Below, piece by piece: positions 5,922 to 14,691 of a DNA stretch of 16,121 nucleotides. The notes under the pieces are model-generated. The model did not search any database and had not been told where the DNA came from. It saw only the letters and a list, made by a program, of their open reading frames with translations. The DNA is from an uncultured Loktanella sp. (GTDB taxonomy: Bacteria; Pseudomonadota; Alphaproteobacteria; Rhodobacterales; Rhodobacteraceae). The DNA lies in NCBI GenBank assembly GCA_913061335.1, contig CAJXTP010000043.1, forward strand, positions 1 through 16,121. Direction: 5' to 3'. The first letter of the stretch is position 1, and each line of letters starts with the position of its first letter. Made by a program: the position numbers and the translations under genes.

Positions 5922-6159
5922 GTCTATCCCAAACTTTTCTATCCTTGTTCATGGTCTATTTAGAATTCCCTGAAATGACCAATCAAGGAAATGCGAGGGT
6001 TTCGTGAGTGATGTTTCAATTTTAACCCTATTCACACACCGTACGGTAGATTTCGGTGTGCAATGGTATACAATTTTGCAACCAGCCCTTGAAAACAAAG
6101 CCCGCATCGGGCAAAAGCCACTTAATCATCCTTACACGCGCCTCAAAAGGGAATAGCCA
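5922..6159. promoter_or_regulatory. acnA / DUF1223 divergent promoter region with inverted repeat
   Basis: For acnA, TGGTATACAAT (6064-6074) is a good extended -10; no clear -35 is seen. Just upstream CACACCG (6035-6041) and CGGTGTG (6054-6060) are perfect 7-bp inverted arms 12 nt apart, with a 10-bp palindrome ACCGTACGGT at 6038-6047 overlapping the left arm. This dyad covers the -35 zone, as expected of an operator. In the leader, GCCCG (6100-6104) and CGGGC (6108-6112) form a small hairpin. The acnA ribosome site is AAGGGA at 6147-6152. I do not recognise the regulator. No gene is evident in this gap. Confidence 0.5.
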
Positions 6160-8850
6160 ATGACCATTACAGTCGGCCACGATACAGCCAAGACCCGCAG
6201 ACAACTTACCGTTGGGTCCCAGTCCGTTTCATATTATTCAATTGCCGCCGCAGAAGCAGCCGGCCTTGGTGACTTTTCCAAGCTGCCCGCCGCACTGAAG
6301 GTTGTGTTGGAAAACTTGCTGCGTTTTGAGGATGGCGGATTTTCCGTGTCCGTCGATGACATTAAGGCGTTTTCCGAATGGGCCACAAACGGTGGTAAAA
6401 ACCCCCGCGAGATCGCCTACCGCCCTGCCCGCGTGCTGATGCAAGATTTCACCGGCGTTCCTGCCGTGGTTGACCTTGCCGCTATGCGCGATGGCATTGT
6501 GGCCTTGGGTGGCGACGCCCAGCAGATTAACCCGCTCAACCCTGTTGATCTTGTCATCGACCATTCGGTTATGATCGATGAATTTGGCCAGCCGCGTGCG
6601 TTCCAGATGAACGTTGACCGCGAATACGAGCGCAACATGGAGCGTTACCAGTTCCTGAAATGGGGCCAAGGCGCATTCAACAACTTCCGCGTTGTACCAC
6701 CGGGCACAGGCATCTGCCACCAGGTGAACCTTGAGTATCTGTCGCAAACCGTTTGGACCGATACCGATCAAAACGGCGATGAAGTAGCCTATCCTGACAC
6801 GCTTGTTGGCACCGACAGCCACACCACAATGGTTAACGGACTTGCCGTTCTTGGCTGGGGCGTTGGCGGCATTGAGGCCGAAGCTGCGATGCTGGGACAG
6901 CCTGTTTCCATGCTAATCCCTGAAGTTGTCGGCTTTGAGCTGACAGGTCAGCTGGTCGAAGGTACAACAGGCACAGATTTGGTCCTGAAAGTCGTTGAGA
7001 TGTTGCGCGGCCTTGGTGTTGTTGGCAAATTCGTCGAATTCTACGGCGCTGGTTTGGACGTTTTGCCACTGGCCGACCGTGCAACAATAGCCAACATGGC
7101 GCCTGAATATGGCGCCACATGTGGATTCTTCCCAATCGATGGTGAAACATTGCGTTACCTGCGCAACACGGGCCGCGACGAAGATCGCATCGCGCTGGTT
7201 GAAGCCTATGCCAAAGAAAACGGTTTCTGGCGTGGCGCAGATTACGCACCAGTTTACACCACGACAATGTCGCTTGATATGGGCACAATCGTGCCTGCGA
7301 TTTCCGGCCCGAAGCGTCCACAAGATTATGTCGCACTGACCAACGCGAAATCCGCATTTGCCAACGAGATGGAAAACACGTTCAAACGCCCAATGGGTAA
7401 AGAAGTGGCCGTCGCCGGCGAAGATTACACGCTTGAATCAGGCAAGGTTGTGATCGCGTCGATCACATCGTGCACTAACACATCCAACCCATATGTTATG
7501 ATCGGTGCGGGCCTTGTTGCACGTAAAGCCGCCGCATTGGGCATGGACCGCAAGCCTTGGGTCAAGACGTCGCTGGCGCCTGGATCACAGGTTGTGTCGG
7601 AATACCTTGAAGCTGCTGACCTGCAAAAAGACCTTGATAAGATTGGCTTCAACCTTGTTGGTTACGGTTGCACGACCTGCATCGGCAACTCTGGCCCACT
7701 GCAAAAAGAGCTGTCAGATGCAATCGCCGAAGGTGATCTGGTCGCGACATCCGTTCTGTCGGGTAACCGCAACTTTGAGGGCCGCATTTCACCTGACGTG
7801 CGCGCCAACTATTTGGCATCACCGCCACTGGTCGTCGCATATGCGCTGGCTGGGACGATGGACATCAACCTCGCGTCTGACCCTATTGGCCAAGACCGCG
7901 ACGGCAACGACGTCTACCTAAAAGACATCTGGCCAACATCGACCGAGATCAACGAGCTGGTCGAGAAAACAGTCACCCGCGAAGCGTTCCTTAAGAAATA
8001 CGCGGATGTGTTTAAGGGCGATGAAAAGTGGCAGGCAGTTGAGACAACTGACAGTGAAACTTACGACTGGCCAACGGCGTCAACATACGTGCAAAACCCG
8101 CCTTATTTCCGCAACATGTCCAAGGACGCAGGCACAATCCAAAACGTCGAAAACGCCAAGGTTTTGGCCGTGCTGGGCGATATGGTTACAACCGACCACA
8201 TTTCTCCTGCGGGCTCGTTCAAGGATACATCGCCCGCTGGTCAGTACCTGATCGACCGCCAGGTGCCAGCGCGCGAGTTTAACTCTTACGGGTCACGGCG
8301 CGGCAACCACGAGGTTATGATGCGCGGCACATTTGCCAACATTCGCATCAAAAACGAGATGCTTGATGGTGTCGAAGGCGGCTACACTAAAGGCCCCGAT
8401 GGCACACAGACGTCTATCTTTGACGCGGCCATGGCACACCAAGAGGCGGGCACTTCGCTTGTCGTCTTCGCTGGTGAACAGTACGGAGCAGGATCATCAC
8501 GTGACTGGGCCGCCAAAGGTACAGCACTACTTGGTGTCAAAGCTGTGATTGCAGAAAGCTTTGAACGTATTCACCGGTCCAACCTTGTTGGTATGGGTGT
8601 GGTTCCGTTTGAATTTACAGGCGGCGACAACCGCACGTCTTTGGGCCTGACAGGTGACGAGACCGTTACGATCCTTGGTCTTGATGCGGTCAAACCGCTG
8701 CAAGACATGACTGCCTCGATCACATTTGCCAACGGTGACACAAAAGACATCACCGTCAAATGCCGGATCGATACTGCAGTTGAGATTGAATATGTCGAAA
8801 ATGGTGGCGTGCTGCATTACGTGCTGCGCAACCTCGCAAAAGCGACCTAA
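6160..8850 (+). CDS. acnA: Aconitate hydratase A
   Basis: Aconitase interconverts citrate and isocitrate through cis-aconitate in the TCA cycle, using a [4Fe-4S] cluster in the cytosol. The 896-residue length fits the AcnA/IRP1 type. Three cluster cysteines are visible: C438 in SCTNTSNP, and C504 and C507 in YGCTTCIGNSGP. The substrate-binding blocks VGTDSHTTMVNGLAVLGWGV and GAGSSRDWAAKGT (swivel domain) are intact. The start is supported by AAGGGA 7 nt upstream and by family alignment at the N-terminus. The gene stands alone with its own promoter and a strong 3' stem-loop. The labile iron-sulfur cluster makes control by iron or oxidative stress likely in general, and the operator-like dyad upstream would be the place for it, though the regulator is unknown. 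Confidence 0.98.
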   Translation: MTITVGHDTAKTRRQLTVGSQSVSYYSIAAAEAAGLGDFSKLPAALKVVLENLLRFEDGGFSVSVDDIKAFSEWATNGGKNPREIAYRPARVLMQDFTGVPAVVDLAAMRDGIVALGGDAQQINPLNPVDLVIDHSVMIDEFGQPRAFQMNVDREYERNMERYQFLKWGQGAFNNFRVVPPGTGICHQVNLEYLSQTVWTDTDQNGDEVAYPDTLVGTDSHTTMVNGLAVLGWGVGGIEAEAAMLGQPVSMLIPEVVGFELTGQLVEGTTGTDLVLKVVEMLRGLGVVGKFVEFYGAGLDVLPLADRATIANMAPEYGATCGFFPIDGETLRYLRNTGRDEDRIALVEAYAKENGFWRGADYAPVYTTTMSLDMGTIVPAISGPKRPQDYVALTNAKSAFANEMENTFKRPMGKEVAVAGEDYTLESGKVVIASITSCTNTSNPYVMIGAGLVARKAAALGMDRKPWVKTSLAPGSQVVSEYLEAADLQKDLDKIGFNLVGYGCTTCIGNSGPLQKELSDAIAEGDLVATSVLSGNRNFEGRISPDVRANYLASPPLVVAYALAGTMDINLASDPIGQDRDGNDVYLKDIWPTSTEINELVEKTVTREAFLKKYADVFKGDEKWQAVETTDSETYDWPTASTYVQNPPYFRNMSKDAGTIQNVENAKVLAVLGDMVTTDHISPAGSFKDTSPAGQYLIDRQVPAREFNSYGSRRGNHEVMMRGTFANIRIKNEMLDGVEGGYTKGPDGTQTSIFDAAMAHQEAGTSLVVFAGEQYGAGSSRDWAAKGTALLGVKAVIAESFERIHRSNLVGMGVVPFEFTGGDNRTSLGLTGDETVTILGLDAVKPLQDMTASITFANGDTKDITVKCRIDTAVEIEYVENGGVLHYVLRNLAKAT

Positions 8851-8852
8851 AA

Positions 8853-8891
8853 TAGCAAAGGGCCCGCAGATGATCTGCGGGCCCTTTGCTA
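8853..8891. terminator. Strong stem-loop after acnA
   Basis: Perfect 19-bp arms (8853-8871 and 8873-8891) around a single central base, with a GGGCCCGCAGAT core, begin 3 nt after the acnA stop. On the plus strand it is followed by AAAAGTATC, with no T tract, so it may act as a 3' end protector or weak terminator for acnA. On the minus strand it is followed by TTTT (8848-8851), so it could also stop read-through from the ccm operon. Confidence 0.8.
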
Positions 8892-8956
8892 AAAGTATCA
8901 ACAGCGCGTCAAAAGCAACGGCTCCATGCGGACTGCGACAGCGCGGCTCACCTTAC

Positions 8957-8987
8957 ATAATAAAGAAATCCATGGCGCAAGCCGTGG
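8957..8987 (-). terminator. Rho-independent terminator of the ccm operon
   Basis: Directly after the ccmG stop, on the minus strand, CCACGGC (8981-8987) pairs with GCCATGG (8970-8976) across a TTGC loop, with one G-T pair. A T-rich tail, ATTTCTTTATTAT, follows. The rest of the acnA-ccmG gap (8892-8956) shows nothing I recognise. Confidence 0.65.
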
Positions 8988-9527
8988 TCATCGACCTTCA
9001 GCAGCGCGCAACGCTGGCAAAAATCGCTGTTCATAGTCGGCCCTGATCAACGGTCCCGCAAAACGGAACAAAACCGTCCCGTCACCCGAAACGATAAATG
9101 TCTCCGGTGGGGCTGTTACCCCCCAATCAATCGCCGTACGTCCGCGTGGATCAAACCCCGTCGCGAAAAACGGGTTTCCGTCCTCGGCCAGATATTCGGC
9201 AGCCGTATCCGCCTCATCGCGGAAATTCAGGCCTGCAACGCGGTAGCCTTGGGCCTGAAGATCCAACAAAGTCGGATGCTCGGCGCGGCACGGCGGACAC
9301 CAACTGGCCCAGAAATTCAAGATCGTGACTTCGCCGTCACGTAGATCAGCAGCAGTCAGCAGCGCAGTGCCCGGCACAGGTTCAGGTGCCACTTCTGGCG
9401 CTTGTTGCCCCACAAATGTCGACGGCAGTTCATTGACATTGTCGCGCATCATGCCCGCAAAAAATAGGCCTGCAAGAGCTGCAAACAGAATTGGCGGCGC
9501 CAGCATCATTGGCGATAATCTAGCCAT
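8988..9527 (-). CDS. ccmG: CcmG/DsbE thiol:disulfide interchange protein
   Basis: CcmG is a membrane-anchored periplasmic thioredoxin that reduces apocytochrome c (with CcmH) so that haem can be attached. The 179-residue protein has an N-terminal membrane anchor (about 7-25), then FVGQQAPEV and the active site FWASWCPPC (C77, C80), followed by VAGLNFRDE and TAPPETFIV with the cis-proline. The start at 9527 was chosen over an in-frame ATG at 9557: it gives the normal family N-terminus and overlaps the ccmD stop in ATGGCTAG. It is the last gene of the yajC-to-ccm operon; ccmE, ccmF and ccmH are not in the window. Confidence 0.94.
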   Translation of the reverse strand: MARLSPMMLAPPILFAALAGLFFAGMMRDNVNELPSTFVGQQAPEVAPEPVPGTALLTAADLRDGEVTILNFWASWCPPCRAEHPTLLDLQAQGYRVAGLNFRDEADTAAEYLAEDGNPFFATGFDPRGRTAIDWGVTAPPETFIVSGDGTVLFRFAGPLIRADYEQRFLPALRAAEGR

Positions 9528-9669
9528 TTTTGCGCGCTTCGGCTGCCTCAAGGTCACGGCGCACCCGTCGTGACTGCCGCCAGCTCATCGCAACCAACGT
9601 CGCCAAAATCGCAATGCTCACACCGTAGGCCAAAAGCACTTCGGCCGCGTATTTTCCAAGATCAGGCAT
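9520..9669 (-). CDS. ccmD: Haem exporter protein CcmD
   Basis: This 49-residue protein fits CcmD, the small membrane protein that holds CcmE in the CcmABC haem-loading complex. It opens MPDLGKYAAEVLLAYG, has one transmembrane segment (about 11-30) and ends in a basic, charged tail (RQSRRVRRDLEAAEARK), the typical layout. Its ATG overlaps the ccmC TGA by one base (TGATG), and its stop overlaps the ccmG start by 8 nt, so translation is probably coupled. It is too short to show in a search limited to 60 or more residues. Confidence 0.92.
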   Translation of the reverse strand: MPDLGKYAAEVLLAYGVSIAILATLVAMSWRQSRRVRRDLEAAEARKNG

Positions 9670-10403
9670 CATTGTCCTTCTCTGCGAATTAAGGCACGCA
9701 GGCGCCGTGTCCGAATTTCTGTGCGCGTCCGCAATAAAACCAGCGCGAAAAACAGCAGCACGAAGCCAGCGATTGCAAACAGTAGCGGTTGGTAAAACAC
9801 ATCAGCCACGTTTTTTTCTTTGTCCAATGAAAGCGACGCGCCTTGGTGCAATCCTTGGTTCCAGAAATTGACTGCATAGCGCGACAGCAGCGCAAATACC
9901 GATCCGACCATGCACAAAACAGATGTCAAATCCGCCGCTGTGTCCGGATCATCAATCGCCGCCCAAAGCGCCATGTAGCCAAGATAGAACAAAAACAAGA
10001 TCAGGAACGACGTCAGGCGTGGGTCCCATGCCCAATATGTCCCCCACATCGGTTGACCCCAGATCGCCCCTGTTGCCAGCGCGATCAGCGTCATTGCGAC
10101 CCCGACAGGTGCCGCTGCCTTGGCGGCAAGCGCTGACACGTGATGCCTGCGCACCAACCAAATCAGCGACGCAACCAACATCATGATCCACGCATTGATC
10201 GCCATAAGCGCCGCTGGGACGTGAAGGTATATGATCTTGACCGTCGACCCTTGTCGCGCCTCGTCAGGTGTAAAGAAGAAGCCCCAGATCAGGCCCACGC
10301 TTAGGCAGACGGCCGCACCGCCAAACGCCCACGGCAAAACCGGACCAGTCCAGCTCATAAACCGTTTCGGATTTGCATATTCCCACATCGACATGATTGT
10401 CAC
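9669..10403 (-). CDS. ccmC: Haem exporter protein CcmC
   Basis: CcmC is the inner membrane protein that presents haem to CcmE. Residues 115-132 hold the tryptophan-rich haem-handling signature WGQPMWGTYWAWDPRLTS, and candidate haem-ligand histidines are H61 (in YLHVP) and H186 (in GLHQG). Six hydrophobic segments are visible. The frame opens at a GTG (10403) with AAAGG 4 nt upstream; ATGs at 10394 and 10388 would give MSMWEYANP or MWEYANP, closer to the usual CcmC start, so the exact start is open. It lies 22 nt after ccmB. Confidence 0.95.
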   Translation of the reverse strand: MTIMSMWEYANPKRFMSWTGPVLPWAFGGAAVCLSVGLIWGFFFTPDEARQGSTVKIIYLHVPAALMAINAWIMMLVASLIWLVRRHHVSALAAKAAAPVGVAMTLIALATGAIWGQPMWGTYWAWDPRLTSFLILFLFYLGYMALWAAIDDPDTAADLTSVLCMVGSVFALLSRYAVNFWNQGLHQGASLSLDKEKNVADVFYQPLLFAIAGFVLLFFALVLLRTRTEIRTRRLRALIRREGQ

Positions 10404-10425
10404 TTAGCCTTTTTTAGCGCGCTGC

Positions 10426-11082
10426 TTAACGCAAGTTCATCCGCAATACTGCCGCAGTCGCAAATGGCAAAAGTGCCACCGCCCCTGCCGTGATCCCGCC
10501 GAGCATCAAAAGCGGGGTTACGGGGTCTAACCCGCCGACGCCGCGCCGTACCGCCTCGGCCCCGAATATCAACGTCGGCACGTAAAGTGGCAACACGATA
10601 AGCGACAACAACAGTCCGCCGCGCCTGATGCCAACCGTCAACGCTGCCCCAAAGGTGCCAATGACCGATAAGGCAGGTGTGCCCAGCAATAGTGTCACGA
10701 TAACGAGCCCAAATGCGCTTGGGTCCAGATGCAGCAAGACCCCAAGTACCGGTGCCGCGATGGCCAATGGCACGCCTGTTGTCAGCCAATGTGCGGCGGC
10801 CTTAACCACTGCGACCGCCTCTAATGGGATTGGTGCAGTTGCAAGCAAGCTGAGCGATCCGTCTTCGTGATCAAGCGCAAAGATACGGTCGAGCGACAGC
10901 AGCGCCGCCAGCAGCGCCGCAACCCACAATATGCCGGGTGCGATCCGCGATAGAATTGCTGTTTCCGGTCCGACCCCAAAGGGCACCAGCACAACAACGA
11001 TCAAAAAGAATACAAGCCCGAGCCCAAATCCGCCGCCAGCCCGCGTGGCGAGCATCAGGTCACGGCGCAAAAGCGCTATCAT
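10426..11082 (-). CDS. ccmB: Haem exporter protein CcmB
   Basis: CcmB is the membrane component of the CcmAB ABC transporter, needed to release holo-CcmE during cytochrome c maturation. The 218-residue protein has about six transmembrane segments and the family marks WVAALLAALLSLDRIFALDH (53-72) and DGSLSLLATAPIP. Its start overlaps the ccmA stop by 4 nt (ATGA), showing tight coupling with the ATPase gene. Confidence 0.95.
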   Translation of the reverse strand: MIALLRRDLMLATRAGGGFGLGLVFFLIVVVLVPFGVGPETAILSRIAPGILWVAALLAALLSLDRIFALDHEDGSLSLLATAPIPLEAVAVVKAAAHWLTTGVPLAIAAPVLGVLLHLDPSAFGLVIVTLLLGTPALSVIGTFGAALTVGIRRGGLLLSLIVLPLYVPTLIFGAEAVRRGVGGLDPVTPLLMLGGITAGAVALLPFATAAVLRMNLR

Positions 11083-11693
11083 AAAAATGCCTCGTCGCCG
11101 GTGTCGGTCTGATGGTCTGTCGCTGTGAATGGTTCCAGCTCTAGCGTTGTTGCTGCAAGATCAAGGTCGATGTGGGTCGCGATGACCGCAATACCACCCT
11201 GCGCCAAATGCTGATCGCGCAGGTAATCGGCGAACAATCGCACCGAGAACCCATCAAGCGACACGGTTGGTTCATCCAAGAACAACACCTTGCGTTTGAT
11301 CACGCCCAGACGGGCCAGTCCCAGCCGCCGCTTTTGCCCGGCTGACAACGTGCCTGCAATACGGGTCCGCAGGTCGCGAATGTCGAATTGATCCCAAGTC
11401 GCGTCTGACACCGCATTGCCGTAGATATCGGCCCAAAACTGAAGGTTTTCTTCAACGGTCAGTGCCGATTTCACCGCGTCAGCGTGACTTGCATAAGCGC
11501 CTTCATCTGCGGGGTAATCAAAGTGGCCCGCGACGGCATCTTGCAGCCCTGCTAATGTCCGCAACAGCGTTGTTTTCCCGACGCCGTTGGGGCCGCGTAA
11601 AATTAGTGCTTCGCCTGCGGGCACATCAAACGTCAGTCCGGCCAGCACAGTTGCGCCACCGCGCGCCACTGCCAGATTATGGACCGACAGCAC
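11079..11693 (-). CDS. ccmA: CcmA ATP-binding protein of the haem exporter
   Basis: CcmA is the cytoplasmic ATPase that works with CcmB. The 204-residue protein has Walker A GPNGVGKTT (34-42), the ABC signature LSAGQKRRLGLAR (116-128), Walker B VLFLDEP (136-142) and the switch histidine H174 (ATHID). It starts with GTG, supported by the alignment LSVHNLAVARGG and by only 3 nt separating it from the upstream stop. The C-terminal tail (about 185-204) is acidic and unconserved. Confidence 0.96.
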   Translation of the reverse strand: MLSVHNLAVARGGATVLAGLTFDVPAGEALILRGPNGVGKTTLLRTLAGLQDAVAGHFDYPADEGAYASHADAVKSALTVEENLQFWADIYGNAVSDATWDQFDIRDLRTRIAGTLSAGQKRRLGLARLGVIKRKVLFLDEPTVSLDGFSVRLFADYLRDQHLAQGGIAVIATHIDLDLAATTLELEPFTATDHQTDTGDEAFL

Positions 11694-11696
11694 CGC

Positions 11697-12050
11697 CTAA
11701 ACCGGCAACAGGGCAGCCGCGACGCGCCGCCCTTCGGACAATAAAACATTGTAGGTTCGGCAGGCCGCAGGTGTCGCCATCGGTTCTATTCCGATGCCTG
11801 CTTCGTCAAAAATGCTGCGGAAGTCTGCGGGCAGATGCGCCACGTCGGCCCCTGTTCCCACAAAAATTACATCAACAATTTCGGCCAGATCAAGCAGAGA
11901 TTGCGTGTCAATGAGCCCGCCCCAAGGCTTCACGCCTTGCGGGGTCACAACGATGATGCCCTTGTGAACAATGCCGCCCACCCGAAAGAAACCCGGTCCA
12001 TAGCCGTCGATTGGCAGGCTATTATCAAAGCGGATTTCGTTTAGGCGCAT
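11697..12050 (-). CDS. Mth938-like domain protein (DUF498/NDUFAF3-like)
   Basis: This 117-residue protein belongs to the Mth938 family, whose fold is also found in mitochondrial complex I assembly factor NDUFAF3. Visible blocks are IDGYGPGFFRVGGIVHKGII (about 14-33), VDVIFVGTGA and a C-terminal MATPAACRTYNVLLSEGRRV segment. No catalytic residues are recognised, and its biochemical role is not known to me. It lies between secF (12-nt gap) and ccmA (3-nt gap), so it is certainly operonic. Being between membrane protein export and cytochrome assembly genes suggests a part in membrane or respiratory complex biogenesis, by context only. Confidence 0.9.
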   Translation of the reverse strand: MRLNEIRFDNSLPIDGYGPGFFRVGGIVHKGIIVVTPQGVKPWGGLIDTQSLLDLAEIVDVIFVGTGADVAHLPADFRSIFDEAGIGIEPMATPAACRTYNVLLSEGRRVAAALLPV

Positions 12051-12062
12051 GTCAAATCCACC

Positions 12063-13031
12063 CTAAGCGTCAACGTTGGAAAACTGATTGCCCGCCGTGT
12101 TGTCAGGTTTTGACCAATCGCGTTTTACACCCAGAACCAGCAGCACAGCCGAGGCCACAAAGATCGACGAATAGGTCCCGATCAACACGCCCCACATCAT
12201 CGCAAAGACGAACCCACGGATCACATCACCGCCCAAAACGAACAGCGCAAGCAGCGCCAGCATCGTGGTTACAGATGTCATCAACGTCCGCGACAGCGTT
12301 TCGTTGATCGATTTGTTCAACACGTCTTTGAGCGGTAATTTCTTATATTTGCGCAGGTTTTCCCGCACGCGGTCAAACACAATCACCGTATCGTTGATCG
12401 AATAGCCCACGATGGTCAAAAGTGCCGCGATGATCGCGAGGTCAAATTTAATCTGTAGTTCAGAGAAAATCCCGATTGTCAGCGCAACATCATGGGTCAA
12501 CGCCAAGACGGCACCGACCGCAAACTGCCACTCAAACCGCATCCAGATATACAGCAAGATTGCCACGACGGCCAATGCAACCGCGATAAACGCTGTCTGG
12601 ATCAGCTCGCCAGAAACCTTTGGCCCAACAGATTCGACCGATGGGAACGTGATGTTTGGCGACACACCGCGCAGCGCGTCTTGCACTGCGGTGATGGTTT
12701 CATTTGTTACGCTTTCTTCGCCTGCTTGGGCTTGGATACGGACCATGGCGACGTTTTGATCGGCCTCAAAGCTGGGGTCGAACACTTCGGTGATGGACAC
12801 ATCGCCAAGCTCTAATGGCACGAGAGATGCGCGGTATGCCCCAACATCCACAACAATTTCGGACTGGGTGCGGATGCTTGTGCCGCCTTGAAAGTCGATG
12901 CCGTAGTTGAGCCCTTGGATCAAAAATGACCCGAGTGCCACGACCATCAGTACCAACGAGATGCCGAGCCAGATGCGCGCCTTGGCGAAAAAGTCGATAG
13001 ATGTGTTATCGCGAACCAGTTTCAGACGCAT
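12063..13031 (-). CDS. secF: Protein translocase subunit SecF
   Basis: SecF with SecD uses the proton gradient to help pull exported proteins across the inner membrane. The 322-residue length is normal. Marks are the first transmembrane helix, GIDFQGGTSI (44-53) at the start of the periplasmic domain, and VGYSINDTVIVFDRVRENLR (208-227) in the RND-type membrane part. GAGG-type ribosome site GAGG lies within the end of secD, and only 1 nt separates the secD stop from the start, so translation is coupled. Confidence 0.97.
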   Translation of the reverse strand: MRLKLVRDNTSIDFFAKARIWLGISLVLMVVALGSFLIQGLNYGIDFQGGTSIRTQSEIVVDVGAYRASLVPLELGDVSITEVFDPSFEADQNVAMVRIQAQAGEESVTNETITAVQDALRGVSPNITFPSVESVGPKVSGELIQTAFIAVALAVVAILLYIWMRFEWQFAVGAVLALTHDVALTIGIFSELQIKFDLAIIAALLTIVGYSINDTVIVFDRVRENLRKYKKLPLKDVLNKSINETLSRTLMTSVTTMLALLALFVLGGDVIRGFVFAMMWGVLIGTYSSIFVASAVLLVLGVKRDWSKPDNTAGNQFSNVDA

Positions 13032-13032
13032 A

Positions 13033-14664
13033 TCAAACCTCGATTGTTTTGGGGCGCTTGCGCGCGAACCACATCACGATCAAGGCGCGTGTGACGAAAA
13101 TGGCGGTAAAGACCGATGTGATGATCCCAAGACCTAGCGTAATCGCAAATCCGCGCACTGGCCCCGACCCCATCACAAACAAGATTGTCGCCGTGATGAA
13201 CGTGGTGATGTTCGCGTCAATGATTGACGACAGCGCCTTTTCATAGCCCAACTCGATCGCGCGTGCAGGCCCTTTGGCTGTGCGCAATTCCTCTCGGATA
13301 CGTTCAAACACGATCACGTTTGCATCAACAGCCATGCCGATTGTCAGCACGATCCCCGCAATGCCGGGCAACGTCAGCGTCGCCCCGATCATCGACAACA
13401 GACCAAACAACATGCCGACGTTTATCAGCAATGCGATGTTCGCGAAGACGCCAAACAACCCGTATGACAGTGCCATGTAGACCAAAACCAGTAGGCCCGC
13501 GACAAGACAGGCGATTTTACCTGCGTCGATGCTATCTTGGCCCAGCTCTGGCCCTACTGTGCGTTCCTCAAGGAATATCAGCTCGGCAGGAAGCGACCCA
13601 GCCCGCAGTAAAATCGCAAGATTGGTTGTTTCCTCAACGGTAAATCGACCCGTAATGATGCCAGAGCCACCAAGGATTGGTTCGTTGATCCTAGGCGCGC
13701 TTATTATTTCACCATCAAGCACAATTGCAAAAAGTGAACCGCTATTTTCCGATGTATATACACCGAACTTTCGACCACCCGTTGGATTGAACCGGAAGCT
13801 CACTGCGGGCCGTCCGTTTTGGTCAAACGCAGGCTGCGAATCGACCAGATTTTCGCCGGTCACAACGGGGCTACGTTCAACAATGTAGTATGCGCCCGGC
13901 TCGTCGATAGATGGCACCAATTGATTTCCAGCGCCAGGGGATGCGTCAGGATCGCTTGTCCGGCTGACCACTGGATGGAATGTCAAAAGCGCAGTCTTGC
14001 CGATCCGGTCCTTGACCTCTTGGGCGGACCCAACACCGGGGACTTGGACCAAGATACGTTGGGTGCCTTGGCGTTGGATGGTCGGTTCGCGGGTGCCTGC
14101 CTCGTCAATCCGGCGGCGGATAATTTCCAGCGATTGTGCCATAGTCCGATCATCAACGGCCTGCTTTTCAGCCGCCGACAACGATATGGTCAGAATTGCA
14201 CCGTCGCGTGACACGTCGATGTTGTTCTGACCAGCACCTGCAAGCGACGCGACAGGCCGCGCCAAACCGCGCACCAAAGACACAGCTTGATCGCCTGCTT
14301 GCACGTTCGATATCCGCACGCGCAAGGTATCTTCGGGGCCATCTTCGCGGGTGACAAAGCCAATGGTGTTGCGTTCAGCCGCCAGTACATCGCGCACTTG
14401 CGGCCACAGACCATTCATCACGGTGGCGTAAACGTCCGCCACTTGTACCTCGGCGAGCAAATGCGCACCGCCGCGCAGGTCAAGCCCAAGGTTCACAAGT
14501 CCAGACGGCAGAAACGACGGCCAAGTGGTGTCATCGACACCCAAAGCCACCGCATCATTATGCGCCTCGACCTTATTGTAGAACCCGTTTGGCATCGCCA
14601 GAAACAAGCCAACAGCAACGGTTAGCCAGATCATAGCCTGCTTAATCGGTGAGATATTCAGCAT
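13033..14664 (-). CDS. secD: Protein translocase subunit SecD
   Basis: SecD is the larger RND-type partner of SecF. The 543-residue protein has an N-terminal membrane helix, LGLDLRGGAHLL (59-70), a large periplasmic region, and AVDANVIVFERIREEL (445-460) in the conserved membrane core, then several C-terminal helices. Length is in the alphaproteobacterial range. It follows yajC by 27 nt. Confidence 0.98.
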   Translation of the reverse strand: MLNISPIKQAMIWLTVAVGLFLAMPNGFYNKVEAHNDAVALGVDDTTWPSFLPSGLVNLGLDLRGGAHLLAEVQVADVYATVMNGLWPQVRDVLAAERNTIGFVTREDGPEDTLRVRISNVQAGDQAVSLVRGLARPVASLAGAGQNNIDVSRDGAILTISLSAAEKQAVDDRTMAQSLEIIRRRIDEAGTREPTIQRQGTQRILVQVPGVGSAQEVKDRIGKTALLTFHPVVSRTSDPDASPGAGNQLVPSIDEPGAYYIVERSPVVTGENLVDSQPAFDQNGRPAVSFRFNPTGGRKFGVYTSENSGSLFAIVLDGEIISAPRINEPILGGSGIITGRFTVEETTNLAILLRAGSLPAELIFLEERTVGPELGQDSIDAGKIACLVAGLLVLVYMALSYGLFGVFANIALLINVGMLFGLLSMIGATLTLPGIAGIVLTIGMAVDANVIVFERIREELRTAKGPARAIELGYEKALSSIIDANITTFITATILFVMGSGPVRGFAITLGLGIITSVFTAIFVTRALIVMWFARKRPKTIEV

Positions 14665-14691
14665 CAGTCACACGCCCCCAAGGCGAAAGTT

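Noticed and set aside
5959..5975. Irr-type iron control element upstream of acnA
   Set aside because: TTTAGAA is present as a half-site, but the second half does not match an inverted copy.
6238..6822. Minus-strand open frame of 194 codons within acnA
   Set aside because: It is antisense to a strongly conserved gene, with no family match or ribosome site; such frames are expected from the codon bias.
10400..10789. Minus-strand open frame of 129 codons inside ccmB
   Set aside because: It is out of frame with ccmB, arginine-rich low-information sequence, and unlike any family I know.
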